Notes: generated by a model not told the origin, from the sequence alone. A stretch of 64,000 nt of DNA from Pseudonocardia terrae (GCF_021343995.1 NZ_JAJTTE010000001.1:186001-250000), one strand, 5' to 3'. Counted from the first letter of the stretch, positions 52,089 through 60,564 are shown. Program-made: numbers and translations.

Positions 52089-52865
52089 TCAGGACAGCGA
52101 GAAGCCGAACGGGAGCTCCAGGCGGTGCCGCTCGAGCAGGGCGCGGTCGGCCAGGAGCTGCCGGGTGGGGCCGTCGGCCACGACAACGCCGTCGTCGAGC
52201 ACCACGCTGCGCGGGCAGAGCTGCAGCGCGTAGGGCAGGTCGTGGGTGACCATCAGCATGGTCCGGCCCAGGCCGAGCAGCACCTCGGCGAGCTCGCGGC
52301 GGGCGACCGGGTCGAGGTTCGACGAGGGCTCGTCGAGCACCAGGATCTCGGGATCGCAGGCCAGCACGGTGGCCAGCGCGACCCTCCGGCGCTGCCCGCC
52401 GGACAGGTGCAGTGGCGAGCGGTCGGCGTGCTCCTCCATCCCGACGGCGGCCAACGCCTGGTCGACCCGTTCCGCGAGCGCCGGCCCGCCGAGCCCGAAG
52501 TTGGCCGGGCCGAAGGCGACGTCCTCGCGGACCGAGGGCATGAAGAGCTGGTCGTCGGGGTCCTGGAACACGATCCCGACCCGGCGGCGGATCTCCTGCA
52601 CGTGCTGCTTGGTCACGGGCAGGCCGCCGACCTCGACGGTGCCCTCGCCGGGCGCGAGGATCCCGTTGAGGTGCAGCACCAGCGTCGTCTTGCCGGCGCC
52701 GTTCGGCCCGAGCAGCGCGACCCGCTCGCCCGGCTCGATCCGCAGGTCCACCCCGTGCAACGCCTGGTGGCCGTCCGGGTAGGCGAACAGCAGGTCGCGC
52801 ACCAGCAGCGACGGCGGTGTGGCGGCCGCGTCGCCGGGGGCGCGGAGCGGGTCGGCGAGGGTCAT
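52089..52865 (-). CDS. cbiO: Cobalt/nickel ECF transporter ATPase CbiO
   Basis: Energising ATPase of an ECF-type metal importer, 258 residues. Walker A GPNGAGKTT near 55, Q-loop VFQDPDDQLF (the FQDPDDQLF form is typical of ECF ATPases), signature LSGGQRRR and Walker B ILVLDEPSSNLDP. ATG 52865 overlaps the cbiQ stop in ATGA; ATG 52877 is an in-frame alternative. A single ATPase implies a homodimer. Last gene of cbiM-N-Q-O. Confidence 0.94.
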   Translation of the reverse strand: MTLADPLRAPGDAAATPPSLLVRDLLFAYPDGHQALHGVDLRIEPGERVALLGPNGAGKTTLVLHLNGILAPGEGTVEVGGLPVTKQHVQEIRRRVGIVFQDPDDQLFMPSVREDVAFGPANFGLGGPALAERVDQALAAVGMEEHADRSPLHLSGGQRRRVALATVLACDPEILVLDEPSSNLDPVARRELAEVLLGLGRTMLMVTHDLPYALQLCPRSVVLDDGVVVADGPTRQLLADRALLERHRLELPFGFSLS

Positions 52866-53626
52866 GCGATCACCCATCCGGTCACGGCCAGCGCCGCGGC
52901 GACGGCGACCGGCGCCAGCCCGGCGGCCCAGTCCCGCCGGGTCGTGCGGTTCTCGGCGAGCACCGGCATCGCGCCCGACCAGCCGCGGGACAGCATCGCC
53001 AGGTGCACGCGCTCGCCCCGCTCGTAGGAGCGCACGAACAGCGCCCCGATGCCGCGGGCCGTGGCGCCGGCCTGCCACAGGAAGCGCGGATCGTGCCCGC
53101 GGGCGACGCGGGCCAACCGCATCCGCCGGGCCTCCCCGGCGATCACGTCGATGTACCGGAGCATGAGCGTCGCGATCGTGGTGACCAGGGCCGGGGCGTG
53201 CAGCCGCTGCAGGCCCACGAGCAGGTCCCGCATCGGCGTGGTGGCGGCCAGCGTGAGCGAGGTGAGGACGCCGAGGGTGCCCTTCACGAGGATGTTCCAG
53301 GCGCCGAGCAGGCCGGGCTCGGACAGCGACATCCCCAGCCAGTCGATCCGCGGGTCCGGGCCGGTGATCGGCAGCAGTACCGCGAGCACCACGAACGGCA
53401 GCTCGATCACCGAGCGGCGCAGGATCCAGCCGACCGGGATGCGGGCCGCGACCCATACGCCGACGAGCAGCACCAGGTAGCCCGCGAAGACCGCGAAGGC
53501 CTCCCGCGGCGTGGCGACCACGCACACCACACCGAGGAACGCGGCCACGATCTTCACCTGCGGCGGGAGCCGGTGGACCGGGGAGTCGCGGTGCAGGTGC
53601 AGCGGGTGCGCGTGGCCCGCGCCCAC
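52862..53626 (-). CDS. cbiQ: ECF transporter transmembrane protein CbiQ
   Basis: T-component of the cobalt/nickel importer, 254 residues with about five membrane segments. The two ARG coupling motifs that contact CbiO are seen as RVARGHDP and AMLSRGWSG. The N-terminus is His-rich (HAHPLHLHRDSPVH), common in CbiQ/NikQ. GTG 53626 lies 1 nt from the cbiN stop; no other start is plausible within the conserved region. Confidence 0.93.
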   Translation of the reverse strand: MGAGHAHPLHLHRDSPVHRLPPQVKIVAAFLGVVCVVATPREAFAVFAGYLVLLVGVWVAARIPVGWILRRSVIELPFVVLAVLLPITGPDPRIDWLGMSLSEPGLLGAWNILVKGTLGVLTSLTLAATTPMRDLLVGLQRLHAPALVTTIATLMLRYIDVIAGEARRMRLARVARGHDPRFLWQAGATARGIGALFVRSYERGERVHLAMLSRGWSGAMPVLAENRTTRRDWAAGLAPVAVAAALAVTGWVIA

Positions 53627-53627
53627 C

Positions 53628-53987
53628 TCAGTCGTCCCCCCGCTCGGCCTGGCGCGCGGGGGAGCGCCGGCCCAGCACCCGGAACAGCGCGCCGGCCAGG
53701 GCGAGGGTCACCAGCACGCCGACGACGCCCGCGATCCCGACCGTGCCCTTGCCGCCGAGGACCGAGTAGTCGGCCAGCGGCGAGTGCGCGGCGGCGTGCT
53801 CGCCGGCGTTCTGTGCGATGCACGTGCCGTCGAGGTGCTCGCCGCCGCCGGTCTCGCTGACCTGGCAGCCGTGCCGCGCGACCGTGTCCAGCCCGTCCGG
53901 GCTGGAGCTGGCGAAGTAGGAGAGCCCGCCCGCGACGAGCAGGGCGACCACCAGGAACCCGAGGAGGAAGCCGCGCCGCCGGGTCAC
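53628..53987 (-). CDS. cbiN: Cobalt transport accessory protein CbiN-like (PDGLE domain)
   Basis: 119 residues with a membrane helix at each end (about 7-25 and 85-108) and an extracytoplasmic loop beginning SSSPDGLDTVARH, the PDGLE family motif (here SPDGLD). Assists metal loading into CbiM. Two loop cysteines (HGCQVSE, GTCIAQ) could form a disulfide or ligate metal and are not usual for the family. GTG 53987 overlaps the cbiM stop by GTGA. Confidence 0.88.
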   Translation of the reverse strand: MTRRRGFLLGFLVVALLVAGGLSYFASSSPDGLDTVARHGCQVSETGGGEHLDGTCIAQNAGEHAAAHSPLADYSVLGGKGTVGIAGVVGVLVTLALAGALFRVLGRRSPARQAERGDD

Positions 53988-54709
53988 GCCGCACCGCCCG
54001 CCGTCGGCGTCGAGGGCGCGGATCTGCGGACCAGTGGCGTCGCCGTGCCCCGCAGCAGGTACACCAGGTCCGGACGCACGGCCACGACCGCGCCGACGGT
54101 CGCCGCGGTGATCACGCCCTCGCCGATGCCGATCAGGGCGTGCAGCCCCACCATCAACGCGAACACGGTCCCGAGGGAGGCGCCGCCGCTGCCGCCGACC
54201 GCGTACTCGAGGACGAAGCCCAGCGAGGCGACCACGGTGTTGACGAAGGCGGCGACGAACGCCGTGGCGACCAGCCCGCCGCGGCTGCGCCGGGCGACGC
54301 GGCGCAGCAGCAGGGCCACCCCGTACCCGGTGAACACGCCGATGATCGCCATGTTGGTGATGTTGGTCCCGAGCGCGGTGAGCCCGCCGTCGGCGAAGAG
54401 CAACGCCTGGACGAGCAGCACGATCGCGATGCACACCGTGCCCACCCACGGCCCGACCAGGATCGCCACGAGCGCGCCGCCGAGCAGGTGGCCGCTGGCG
54501 CCGGGCAGGATCGGAAAGTTGATCATCTGTACGGCGAACACGAACGCCGTGACCAGCCCGGCCATCGGTGCGGTGCGCTCGTCGAGGTCCGCGCGGGCCC
54601 GCACGAGGCAGAGCACGAGGACGACGAGGGCCACGGCCCCGAAGACGAGCGAGGTCGGGGCGTTCACCAAGCCGTCGCTCATGTGCATGGCGGTGACCAT
54701 GGTGACCAT
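53984..54709 (-). CDS. cbiM: Cobalt/nickel ECF transporter substrate-binding protein CbiM
   Basis: S-component that binds Co2+ or Ni2+, about seven membrane segments in 241 residues. Conserved blocks: MHMSDGLVNAPTS, NFPILPGASGHLLGGAL with the ligand His, LLFADGGLTALGTNITNMA, HALIGIGEGVITA. In known structures the metal is held by the free N-terminal Met and His2, which here would require ATG 54688 (MHMSDG). The better ribosome site (GGGAGG) fits ATG 54709, which places MVTMVTA in front. The start is therefore uncertain. No cobalamin riboswitch is visible upstream. Confidence 0.92.
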   Translation of the reverse strand: MVTMVTAMHMSDGLVNAPTSLVFGAVALVVLVLCLVRARADLDERTAPMAGLVTAFVFAVQMINFPILPGASGHLLGGALVAILVGPWVGTVCIAIVLLVQALLFADGGLTALGTNITNMAIIGVFTGYGVALLLRRVARRSRGGLVATAFVAAFVNTVVASLGFVLEYAVGGSGGASLGTVFALMVGLHALIGIGEGVITAATVGAVVAVRPDLVYLLRGTATPLVRRSAPSTPTAGGAA

Positions 54710-54761
54710 GGAGGCCTCCCGGGTGCCGAGGGGTGCGCCGGGCAGGCGCAGCCCCCATCAC

Positions 54762-54786
54762 AACGCGTCGGCGACGCAATCGCAAA
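54762..54786 (-). promoter_or_regulatory. Possible metal-regulator site upstream of cbiM
   Basis: In the 154-bp gap the minus strand reads TTGCGA-TTGCGTCGCCGACGCG, holding a direct repeat TTGCGA/TTGCGT and an inverted repeat GCGTC-GCC-GACGC in a locally A/T-richer patch. TTGC half-sites recall Nur/nickel-responsive Fur boxes, but the match is loose. Confidence 0.25.
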
Positions 54787-54863
54787 CGATGTGCGGGAGC
54801 GAGTCCCGTGCGACTGTCCGGTCGGAGGGGGCGATGCGCCCGAGGGAGGGGGCCGGACCGGCG

Positions 54864-55757
54864 TCAGGCTGCCGCGAGCTCCCGCCGGCGCTCCCGCTCC
54901 TCGCGCTTCTCCGAGCGCGTGGCGAGCATCGACAGCCCCGAGCGCCGCAGCGCGCCCACCGGGGCCAGCGCCGCGCCGACCAGCCGGTCGAGCGCCCGGA
55001 CCTCGTACGCCGGGGAGTCGCCGAGTTCGGCGACGATCGCCGTGTGCTCCCCGCGCACCCGCTCGGCGTAGCCCGGCTGGCGCGGCGAGCCTGTGATCCG
55101 CACGGCGGCGAGCGGCTCGGGCCGGCCGAGGAAGTCGCCGTGGTGCAGCAGGCGCAGCCAGCAGTCGAGGTCGAGCAGCTCGTCCCGCCGGCCCCGCCAG
55201 CCGCCCGCGGCGGTGAAGCCCTCCCGCCGGAAGGTGACGTTGCACGCGTCGCCGATCAGGTTGCTGCGGCCGCGCACGATCTTGCGGGCCACCTCGTCGC
55301 CGCTGCGGGTGCCGATCAGCCCGTTCAGCCCGCGGCGGGGGACCAGCACGCGGCTCTTGTCGTCGACGACGTGCCGGCGGGCGGCGACGAGCGTCAGGCC
55401 GGGGTCGTCGAGCAGCGGCTGGGCCTGCAGCTCGAGGCAGCGGGGGTGGAGGATGTCGCCGTCCGTGATCGTCTTCACCAGCGGGGCCCGCCCGGCCGCG
55501 ACGGCCCGGTTGCGGGCCTCGGCCCGGGGGATCCGTTCGCCCGTGCGCTCCACCCGGATCCGCGGGTCGGCGAAGGACCGCATGATCTCGTGGGTGGCGT
55601 CGGTGCTCGCGTTGTCGAGGAGCACGAGCTCGAAGTCGGGTTCCGTCTGCTCCAGGACCGAGCCGATGGTCTCGGCGAGATGGCGCTCGCCGTCCGTGAC
55701 CGCGGCGACCACGGACACGGTGGCCTGGTAGACGCCCGGGAAGCCGGCCGCGGTCAC
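54864..55757 (-). CDS. Glycosyltransferase family 2 protein
   Basis: Nucleotide-sugar transferase with GT-A fold, 297 residues from GTG 55757. TVSVVAAVTDGERHLAETIGS opens the domain, LLDNASTDATHEIM follows, the metal-binding motif is DGD in TITDGDILHP, and LDLDCWLRLL holds the likely acceptor-side ED-type acid. No membrane segment. In-frame sequence upstream of 55757 is Pro/Arg-rich and not convincing. First gene of the probable surface-glycan region, on the opposite strand from the rest. Confidence 0.83.
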   Translation of the reverse strand: MTAAGFPGVYQATVSVVAAVTDGERHLAETIGSVLEQTEPDFELVLLDNASTDATHEIMRSFADPRIRVERTGERIPRAEARNRAVAAGRAPLVKTITDGDILHPRCLELQAQPLLDDPGLTLVAARRHVVDDKSRVLVPRRGLNGLIGTRSGDEVARKIVRGRSNLIGDACNVTFRREGFTAAGGWRGRRDELLDLDCWLRLLHHGDFLGRPEPLAAVRITGSPRQPGYAERVRGEHTAIVAELGDSPAYEVRALDRLVGAALAPVGALRRSGLSMLATRSEKREERERRRELAAA

Positions 55758-56140
55758 CGGGCGCCCGGTCCGCGCTGCTCCGCCGCGTGCGGGGGGCGGT
55801 CCGTGCTGTCCATGGGGTGGGACTCTACCGAGCGGCGGCGGACGGCCCCGGTCGGCGGCGTGATCGAACGGTCCGTAAGGTTCGGGTCGTGGACCCGGAG
55901 CAGCCGAGCGCCCGCGAGGTGAGCGGAGCGCGGTCGTCGGCGGGGCGTCCGGGACCCGAACGGGGGGCGGCACGCGGACGGTGCACGCGGTCGGGGGAGC
56001 GCCCCGTCACGTAACGCACCGACGAGGCCGACAGATAAGCCGAGCGATGACGGAGTACCGGGTGAGATCTCGACCTGCAGGAGTCGGGCGCCGAGGCGTC
56101 AGCGCGACAGCACACGAGGTGCGACGAGGGGGAGACTGCG
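55758..56140. other. 383-bp intergenic region between divergent glycosyltransferase genes
   Basis: Holds the start regions of both GT2 genes and the small leaderless ORF at 55889. GAGGTGAGCGGAGCGCGG near 55915 is typical actinobacterial intergenic repeat-like sequence. GAGGGGGAG before 56141 is the ribosome site of the next gene. I see no other element. Confidence 0.5.
55876..56014 (+). CDS. Candidate leaderless small ORF (41 residues)
   Basis: TAAGGT (55876-55881) fits the -10 consensus and stands 7 nt before GTG 55889, which opens a 41-codon frame ending in TAA at 56014 (the coordinates include the promoter box). Product VDPEQPSAREVSGARSS..., rich in Arg, Gly, Ser and Pro, one Cys. Not recognised. 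The composition is what random GC-rich sequence would give, so only the promoter spacing supports it. Confidence 0.3.
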
Positions 56141-57415
56141 ATGCAGCGCAGTGACCGGCGCAGCCAGCGCAGAGCCGATCCGACCGTGTCCGTGGTGGTG
56201 CCCACCCGGAACGAGGCCCGCAACCTGCAGGTGGTGCTGCCCGCGATCGCGGCGGTGCGCCCCGCGGTGCACGAGGTGATCGTCGTCGACGGCAACTCGG
56301 TCGACGGCACGGTGGAGACCGCGCGGCGGGTGCTGCCCTGGGTGCGGATCGTCGAGCAGACCCGCAAGGGCAAGGGCAACGCCATGGCGTGCGGGTTCGC
56401 CGCCGCCACCGGCGACATCATCGTGATGTTCGACGCCGACGGCTCGGCCGACCCGGCGGAGATCCCGGCGTTCGTGGCGGCGCTCAAGGCGGGTGCCGAC
56501 TTCGCCAAGGGGAGCCGGTTCGCGCGCGGCGGCGGCAGCGACGACATCACGCTGCTGCGGAGGACCGGCAACGCCGGGCTCAACGGCGTGGCCAACGTGC
56601 TGTTCGGCACGCGCCACTCGGACCTCTGCTACGGCTACAACGCCTTCTGGGCCGACCTGTTGCCCCTGCTGGAGCTGCCGGCGGTGGACGCTCCCGCACC
56701 GGACGACGGGTCGATGCTCTGGGGGGACGGGTTCGAGATCGAGACCGTGCTCGCCTGCCGGGTCGCCGCGGCCGAGCTGCGGGTGACCGAGGTCCCCTCC
56801 TACGAGCGCGAGCGCCTCTTCGGCGACACCAACCTGCGGACCTTCGCCGACGGCACCCGGGTCCTGCGCACTTTGGCCGCCGAGCGGCGGCGCGCCCAGC
56901 AGCGGCGCGAGGAGCCACCGGCGGTGGCGGCTTCGGTCGCGGCGCGCAACGGCACGTCCCTCGACGGTGCCGCACCCAACGGGCACCCGGTGACCAACGG
57001 GCACGCCGGACCGAACGGGCACGCCGTCCACAACGGACACGCGGACGGCGCCCGCACCAACGGTGCGGCCCACACGAACGGCAGCCACGCCAACGGCACC
57101 CACGTGAACGGCGCCCACACGAACGGCAGCCACACGAACGGCACCCACGCCAACGGCACCGGGCACCTCAACGGCCGCACGCTCGGCAACGCCGACACGC
57201 TGCCGGTGCCTCCGACGACGGAGCAGACCGAGCCGATCGGCACGGTCGCGCCGCCGGCGCCGCCCGCGCCGCCCGCGGCGACCGCCCCGCCGCGCCCGTC
57301 GCCGCGCCCGGGCAACCGTCCGGCGGCCGGGACCGACCGTCCCGCGCCCCAGCGCGCCGCGGCGCAGCGCGAGGCGCTCGACGCCCGTTACGCCCTCGAG
57401 GAGGAGGCCTCCTGA
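56141..57415 (+). CDS. GT2 glycosyltransferase with Asn-Gly-His repeat tail
   Basis: 424 residues. Residues 14-240 are a dolichyl-phosphate-sugar-synthase-like GT2 domain: VSVVVPTRNEARNL, VVDGNSVDGTVE, VEQTRKGKGNAM, the metal motif in MFDADGSADP, and LCYGYNAFW. No membrane anchor is seen. Residues about 275-355 are repetitive: NGH hexapeptides and then six HxNG[S/T/A] pentapeptides encoded by perfect-phase 15-bp repeats (57071-57160). A Pro-rich and a charged helical tail follow. ATG 56141 has GAGGGGGAG 6 nt upstream. Probably makes a polyprenyl-linked sugar donor for the following membrane proteins (inference). Confidence 0.88.
   Translation: MQRSDRRSQRRADPTVSVVVPTRNEARNLQVVLPAIAAVRPAVHEVIVVDGNSVDGTVETARRVLPWVRIVEQTRKGKGNAMACGFAAATGDIIVMFDADGSADPAEIPAFVAALKAGADFAKGSRFARGGGSDDITLLRRTGNAGLNGVANVLFGTRHSDLCYGYNAFWADLLPLLELPAVDAPAPDDGSMLWGDGFEIETVLACRVAAAELRVTEVPSYERERLFGDTNLRTFADGTRVLRTLAAERRRAQQRREEPPAVAASVAARNGTSLDGAAPNGHPVTNGHAGPNGHAVHNGHADGARTNGAAHTNGSHANGTHVNGAHTNGSHTNGTHANGTGHLNGRTLGNADTLPVPPTTEQTEPIGTVAPPAPPAPPAATAPPRPSPRPGNRPAAGTDRPAPQRAAAQREALDARYALEEEAS
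57071..57160 (+). repeat. 15-bp tandem repeat encoding HxNG[STA] pentapeptides
   Basis: Six contiguous 15-bp units, e.g. CACACGAACGGCAGC, CACGCCAACGGCACC, CACGTGAACGGCGCC, in frame within the GT2 gene. Substitutions are mostly at the second amino acid, so the NG core is preserved. Confidence 0.88.
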
Positions 57416-57436
57416 GGGGTCGCCTCCTGCGGATCA

Positions 57437-57468
57437 CCGGCGCCCGGCATACTCCTGACGGGCGCCGG
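57437..57468 (+). terminator. Hairpin after the GT2 gene
   Basis: CCGGCGCCC (57437-57445) and GGGCGCCGG (57460-57468) are perfect complements with a 14-nt loop, 21 nt after the stop. Confidence 0.6.
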
Positions 57469-57525
57469 GGTCCGTTCGGCGCCGGTCGGCGTGCGGCGGT
57501 CCCGCCGTTCCGTGCGGTGCCCGGT

Positions 57526-57570
57526 AGTGCGATCTCCAGCAGTGCGATGTCCAGCAGTGCGATGTCCAGC
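57526..57570. repeat. Three 15-bp noncoding repeats upstream of the membrane-protein operon
   Basis: AGTGCGATCTCCAGC (57526-57540) and two copies of AGTGCGATGTCCAGC (57541-57555, 57556-57570), about 55 bp before the GTG at 57624. May be regulator sites for the operon 57624-60435. Confidence 0.7.
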
Positions 57571-57623
57571 ACGGGAACGACGTCGGCCACGGACGACGTC
57601 CGGCGAGGGAACGGAGTGACGCG

Positions 57624-58001
57624 GTGAGCATGCCCTCCGCGGCGGAGCTGACGCGCGCCCGCACCGCGCGCCGCGGCGTCGCGCTGATGCTCGTCGTCGC
57701 CGGGCTCGCCGCCTGTGTCCTGAGCCTGCTCGACGTCACCGGCGGCACCGCGGGCGACGTCCGCCTCTTCCTCACGATCGGCTTCCTGCTGCTGGGCCCC
57801 GGCTGGTCCGCGGCGGGCTTCCTGCGCCGCGCACCCGCGGCGCACGTCTGGCTGCTGACCCTGGGCGTCGGCGTGGCCACCACGCTGCTCGCTGCACAGA
57901 TCATGGTCAGCACGGTCTGGTGGCACCCCGACCTCATGCTCTACATCGTCACCGCGATCAGCATCCCCTTCCTGCTCCGGCACGCGGTGGTCGCCCAGTG
58001 A
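57624..58001 (+). CDS. Small four-helix membrane protein
   Basis: 125 residues, hydrophobic segments at about 18-38, 47-66, 73-93 and 98-118; otherwise not recognised. GTG 57624 has GGAACGGAG 6 nt upstream; ATG 57630 is in frame. The stop overlaps the next start (GTGA), so it is coupled to the large membrane protein and may be its partner subunit. Confidence 0.75.
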   Translation: MSMPSAAELTRARTARRGVALMLVVAGLAACVLSLLDVTGGTAGDVRLFLTIGFLLLGPGWSAAGFLRRAPAAHVWLLTLGVGVATTLLAAQIMVSTVWWHPDLMLYIVTAISIPFLLRHAVVAQ

Positions 58002-60079
58002 CCACACAGGACACGCGCCGCGACGGCCGCGCCCCGCGCGAGGGCGCCGGCCGCGCCGGGAACCCCGGCGGCAGCTCCGGCGGCACCGCCCCCGCCGCGC
58101 AGGAGACCGTCCGCAGCGACCCCGAGGCCACGCAGGTCCTCCGGCCCGTCGGCCCGGCGCTCGGGAACGGCACGGACGGCACCGACCCGCCCACCGCGGC
58201 GATCCCGGTCGTCCCGCCGGCCGCGCCGACGGACGCCGCACCGCCGTCGGGGCCGTCGTGGTATACGCAGAACCGGGTCGTGATCGACCGCTGGCTGTCG
58301 CCGGCGCTGGCCCTGCTGGCGCTGGCCATGCTGCCGCTGGCCGTGGTCACCACCGACCTGAAGGCGCTCGACGGCTGGGGCCTGGCCAAGGTGCTGGGCA
58401 TCCCCGCCTGGCTGGCCCTGCTGTTCGCGATCGGCTCCTGCCTCTCCGAGCTCTACGCCCGGCGCCCGCGCATCCCGATGCTCGGCTCCGCGACCGGGGT
58501 GCTGATCCTCTGCTCGACGGGCCTGCCGTCGGTCGTCGAGCCGGCCGCGCGGTTCGGCACGGCTTGGACGATCACCGGCTTCGTCGACGCGGTGGCGGTC
58601 GCCAACGGCGTCCCGCCCCAGGGCCTCGACGCCCGGTTCTCCTGGCCCGCGTTCTTCGCCCAGTGGGCGTGGTTCCGCCAGGCCGGCGGCGCCGACCAGC
58701 TCGACGAGGTGCTGCGCTGGTTCCCGCCGGCCGTCGTCACGGTGTGGGCGATCGGCATCTACGCGCTGGCCCGCTCGATGCTGGGCGGCACCCGCGCGCC
58801 CTGGGCCGCGGCCTGGCTGTTCGTCGGCCTGAACTGGATCGAGCAGGACTACTTCTCGCCGCAGGCCACGGGCATCTGCCTGCTGCTCACGGTGCTGACC
58901 TTCGCCCTGGGCCCGCTGGCCACCCGCCGGACCGACCCGAGCGGGGTCCCGGGCTGGCCGGCCCCGCACCGCGGTGCGAAACGTCTGCCGCTGCTGCACC
59001 GCTGGCTCGTCTCCGGCATGACGCCGCCGAACCGGCCGACCCTGCCCCCGCGGCAGCTGCTGCTGGTCTACTTCTGCGCGGCGCTGTGCATCCTCGCGGT
59101 GATCCCGGCGCACCAGCTCACGCCGTTCGCGATCCTCGGCCAGCTGTTCCTGCTGGCCGTCGTGGGCCGCTACCGGGGCCGCGGCCTCGTGCTGGTCGGC
59201 GTGATCGGCGTCGTCCTGTTCATCCTGATCTCCGCCCGCTCCATCTGGATGAACCAGATCACGCTGTTCATCGGTACCGGCGACACCGGCGCCGCGCTGC
59301 AGGAGGGCGTGGCCGACCGACTCACCGGCGACCTCGGCCAGATCGTCGTCAAGTACGGGCGGGTGCTCGTCGCCGGGCTGTCGTACCTGCTGGGCGGCAT
59401 CGGCGCGTGGGTCTACTGGCGGCGCCGCCGCGACCTCGTGCCGATCGGGCTCGCCGTGGTGCCGATGGCGTTCGCCGCGCAGGGCTACGGCAGCGAGGGC
59501 TTCCTGCGGATCGTGCTGTTCGGCCTGCCGATCCTCACCATCCTCGGCGCGGACTTCCTGCGGTGGACGGTCCGCAAGCGCGCGTGGATGCGGCCGGTGC
59601 TGGCCGTCGGCATGGTCGGACTGTTCGGCACGCTCGTGTTCCTGCGCGGCGGCAACGACTCCTACCAGGTCGTCTACCCCGAGGACGCCGCGATGTACCG
59701 GTCGGTCGTCGCGACGACCCCGCCCGGGCAGAACGTCATCCCGGTCTCCGACCCCGGGCCGTTCGCGATCGAGGGCCTGACGCTCTTCGGCCGCGGTGGC
59801 GGCGCGCCGGGCTGCGGCCGGATCGGCGTCTCGAACGACCCCATCGGCTGCACCGACAAGATCGCGCCCGACGTGATCGTGAACTTCGGGTCGATCGAGG
59901 CCCAGGGCGAGTTCCTCTACGGGAAGCCGCCGCACTGGTCGCTCGACTACGCGAACACGCTGGTCCAGCAGGGCAAGTACTACTTCTGGTACCAGAGCAA
60001 GGACGACCCGTACGACTACGTCCTGCGCAAGGTCGGGGCGCCGGTGCTCCCCGGCGGCACGGCGGGGAGGCCCGGATGA
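57998..60079 (+). CDS. Large polytopic membrane protein, GT-C-like, of the glycan locus
   Basis: 693 residues. The N-terminal 85 residues are soluble and Gly/Pro-rich. Residues about 95-540 hold 11 or more membrane helices, with a soluble C-terminal domain (about 545-690: VVYPEDAAMYRSVVATTPPGQNVIPVSD) ending in a hydrophilic tail. Between helices, FSWPAFFAQWAWFRQ and LNWIEQDYFSPQATG hold Glu/Asp residues where GT-C enzymes keep their catalytic acid. This overall plan is that of membrane glycosyltransferases or polymerases using polyprenyl-linked sugars, but no family signature is certain. GTGA and ATGA overlaps couple it to both neighbours. Confidence 0.78.
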   Translation: MTTQDTRRDGRAPREGAGRAGNPGGSSGGTAPAAQETVRSDPEATQVLRPVGPALGNGTDGTDPPTAAIPVVPPAAPTDAAPPSGPSWYTQNRVVIDRWLSPALALLALAMLPLAVVTTDLKALDGWGLAKVLGIPAWLALLFAIGSCLSELYARRPRIPMLGSATGVLILCSTGLPSVVEPAARFGTAWTITGFVDAVAVANGVPPQGLDARFSWPAFFAQWAWFRQAGGADQLDEVLRWFPPAVVTVWAIGIYALARSMLGGTRAPWAAAWLFVGLNWIEQDYFSPQATGICLLLTVLTFALGPLATRRTDPSGVPGWPAPHRGAKRLPLLHRWLVSGMTPPNRPTLPPRQLLLVYFCAALCILAVIPAHQLTPFAILGQLFLLAVVGRYRGRGLVLVGVIGVVLFILISARSIWMNQITLFIGTGDTGAALQEGVADRLTGDLGQIVVKYGRVLVAGLSYLLGGIGAWVYWRRRRDLVPIGLAVVPMAFAAQGYGSEGFLRIVLFGLPILTILGADFLRWTVRKRAWMRPVLAVGMVGLFGTLVFLRGGNDSYQVVYPEDAAMYRSVVATTPPGQNVIPVSDPGPFAIEGLTLFGRGGGAPGCGRIGVSNDPIGCTDKIAPDVIVNFGSIEAQGEFLYGKPPHWSLDYANTLVQQGKYYFWYQSKDDPYDYVLRKVGAPVLPGGTAGRPG

Positions 60080-60435
60080 CGATCGACCCGGCCTTCGACA
60101 AGTGGGTCTGGCTGTCCTTCCTGGCCCTGCTCGTCGTGCTCGGTGTCCGCGCCTGGGTGGTGGAGAGCAGCCGCGGGCGGCTCGAGCGCACGCCCACCCG
60201 CGTGCGGGCGCTCACGGCGGCCTCGGTGTGCGTCGTCGCCGTCGTCGTCGCCCTGCTGACCGTCCAGGGTGGACAGCAGGTCGTCCACTCCGTCCTGACC
60301 CGCACGGACCCGGTCACCGGGCTCCCGCTCGACAAGCCGCAGCAACCCGCTCCGGCCGCCGCGGACCCGAACGCCCCCCCGGCCCCCGACCAGAACGCGA
60401 ACCCGAACGCGCCCGCGGCGGGCGCCGGGCCCTGA
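60076..60435 (+). CDS. Small two-helix membrane protein with Pro/Asn/Ala-rich tail
   Basis: 119 residues. Helices at about 10-28 and 44-64, a short linker containing TRTDPVTGLPLDKP, then a low-complexity tail PNAPPAPDQNANPNAPAA probably outside the cell. Not recognised. ATG 60076 overlaps the previous stop (ATGA), making it the third gene of the membrane-protein operon 57624-60435. Confidence 0.75.
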   Translation: MTIDPAFDKWVWLSFLALLVVLGVRAWVVESSRGRLERTPTRVRALTAASVCVVAVVVALLTVQGGQQVVHSVLTRTDPVTGLPLDKPQQPAPAAADPNAPPAPDQNANPNAPAAGAGP

Positions 60436-60564
60436 CCCGGTCAAAGCCGCGGATTTCACCGCGATATCGTGACCGCCGCTGCGGGGCGGCGACCGGGACC
60501 GGTCCGGGTCGCCGCGACGCGCGGGGCAGGCACGCAGCGTTCCCATTGGAGGGCTCAACACCTC

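Noticed and set aside
54710-54863. Cobalamin riboswitch upstream of cbiM
   Set aside because: No B12-box-like sequence (GCCACTG) or long conserved leader in the 154-bp gap.
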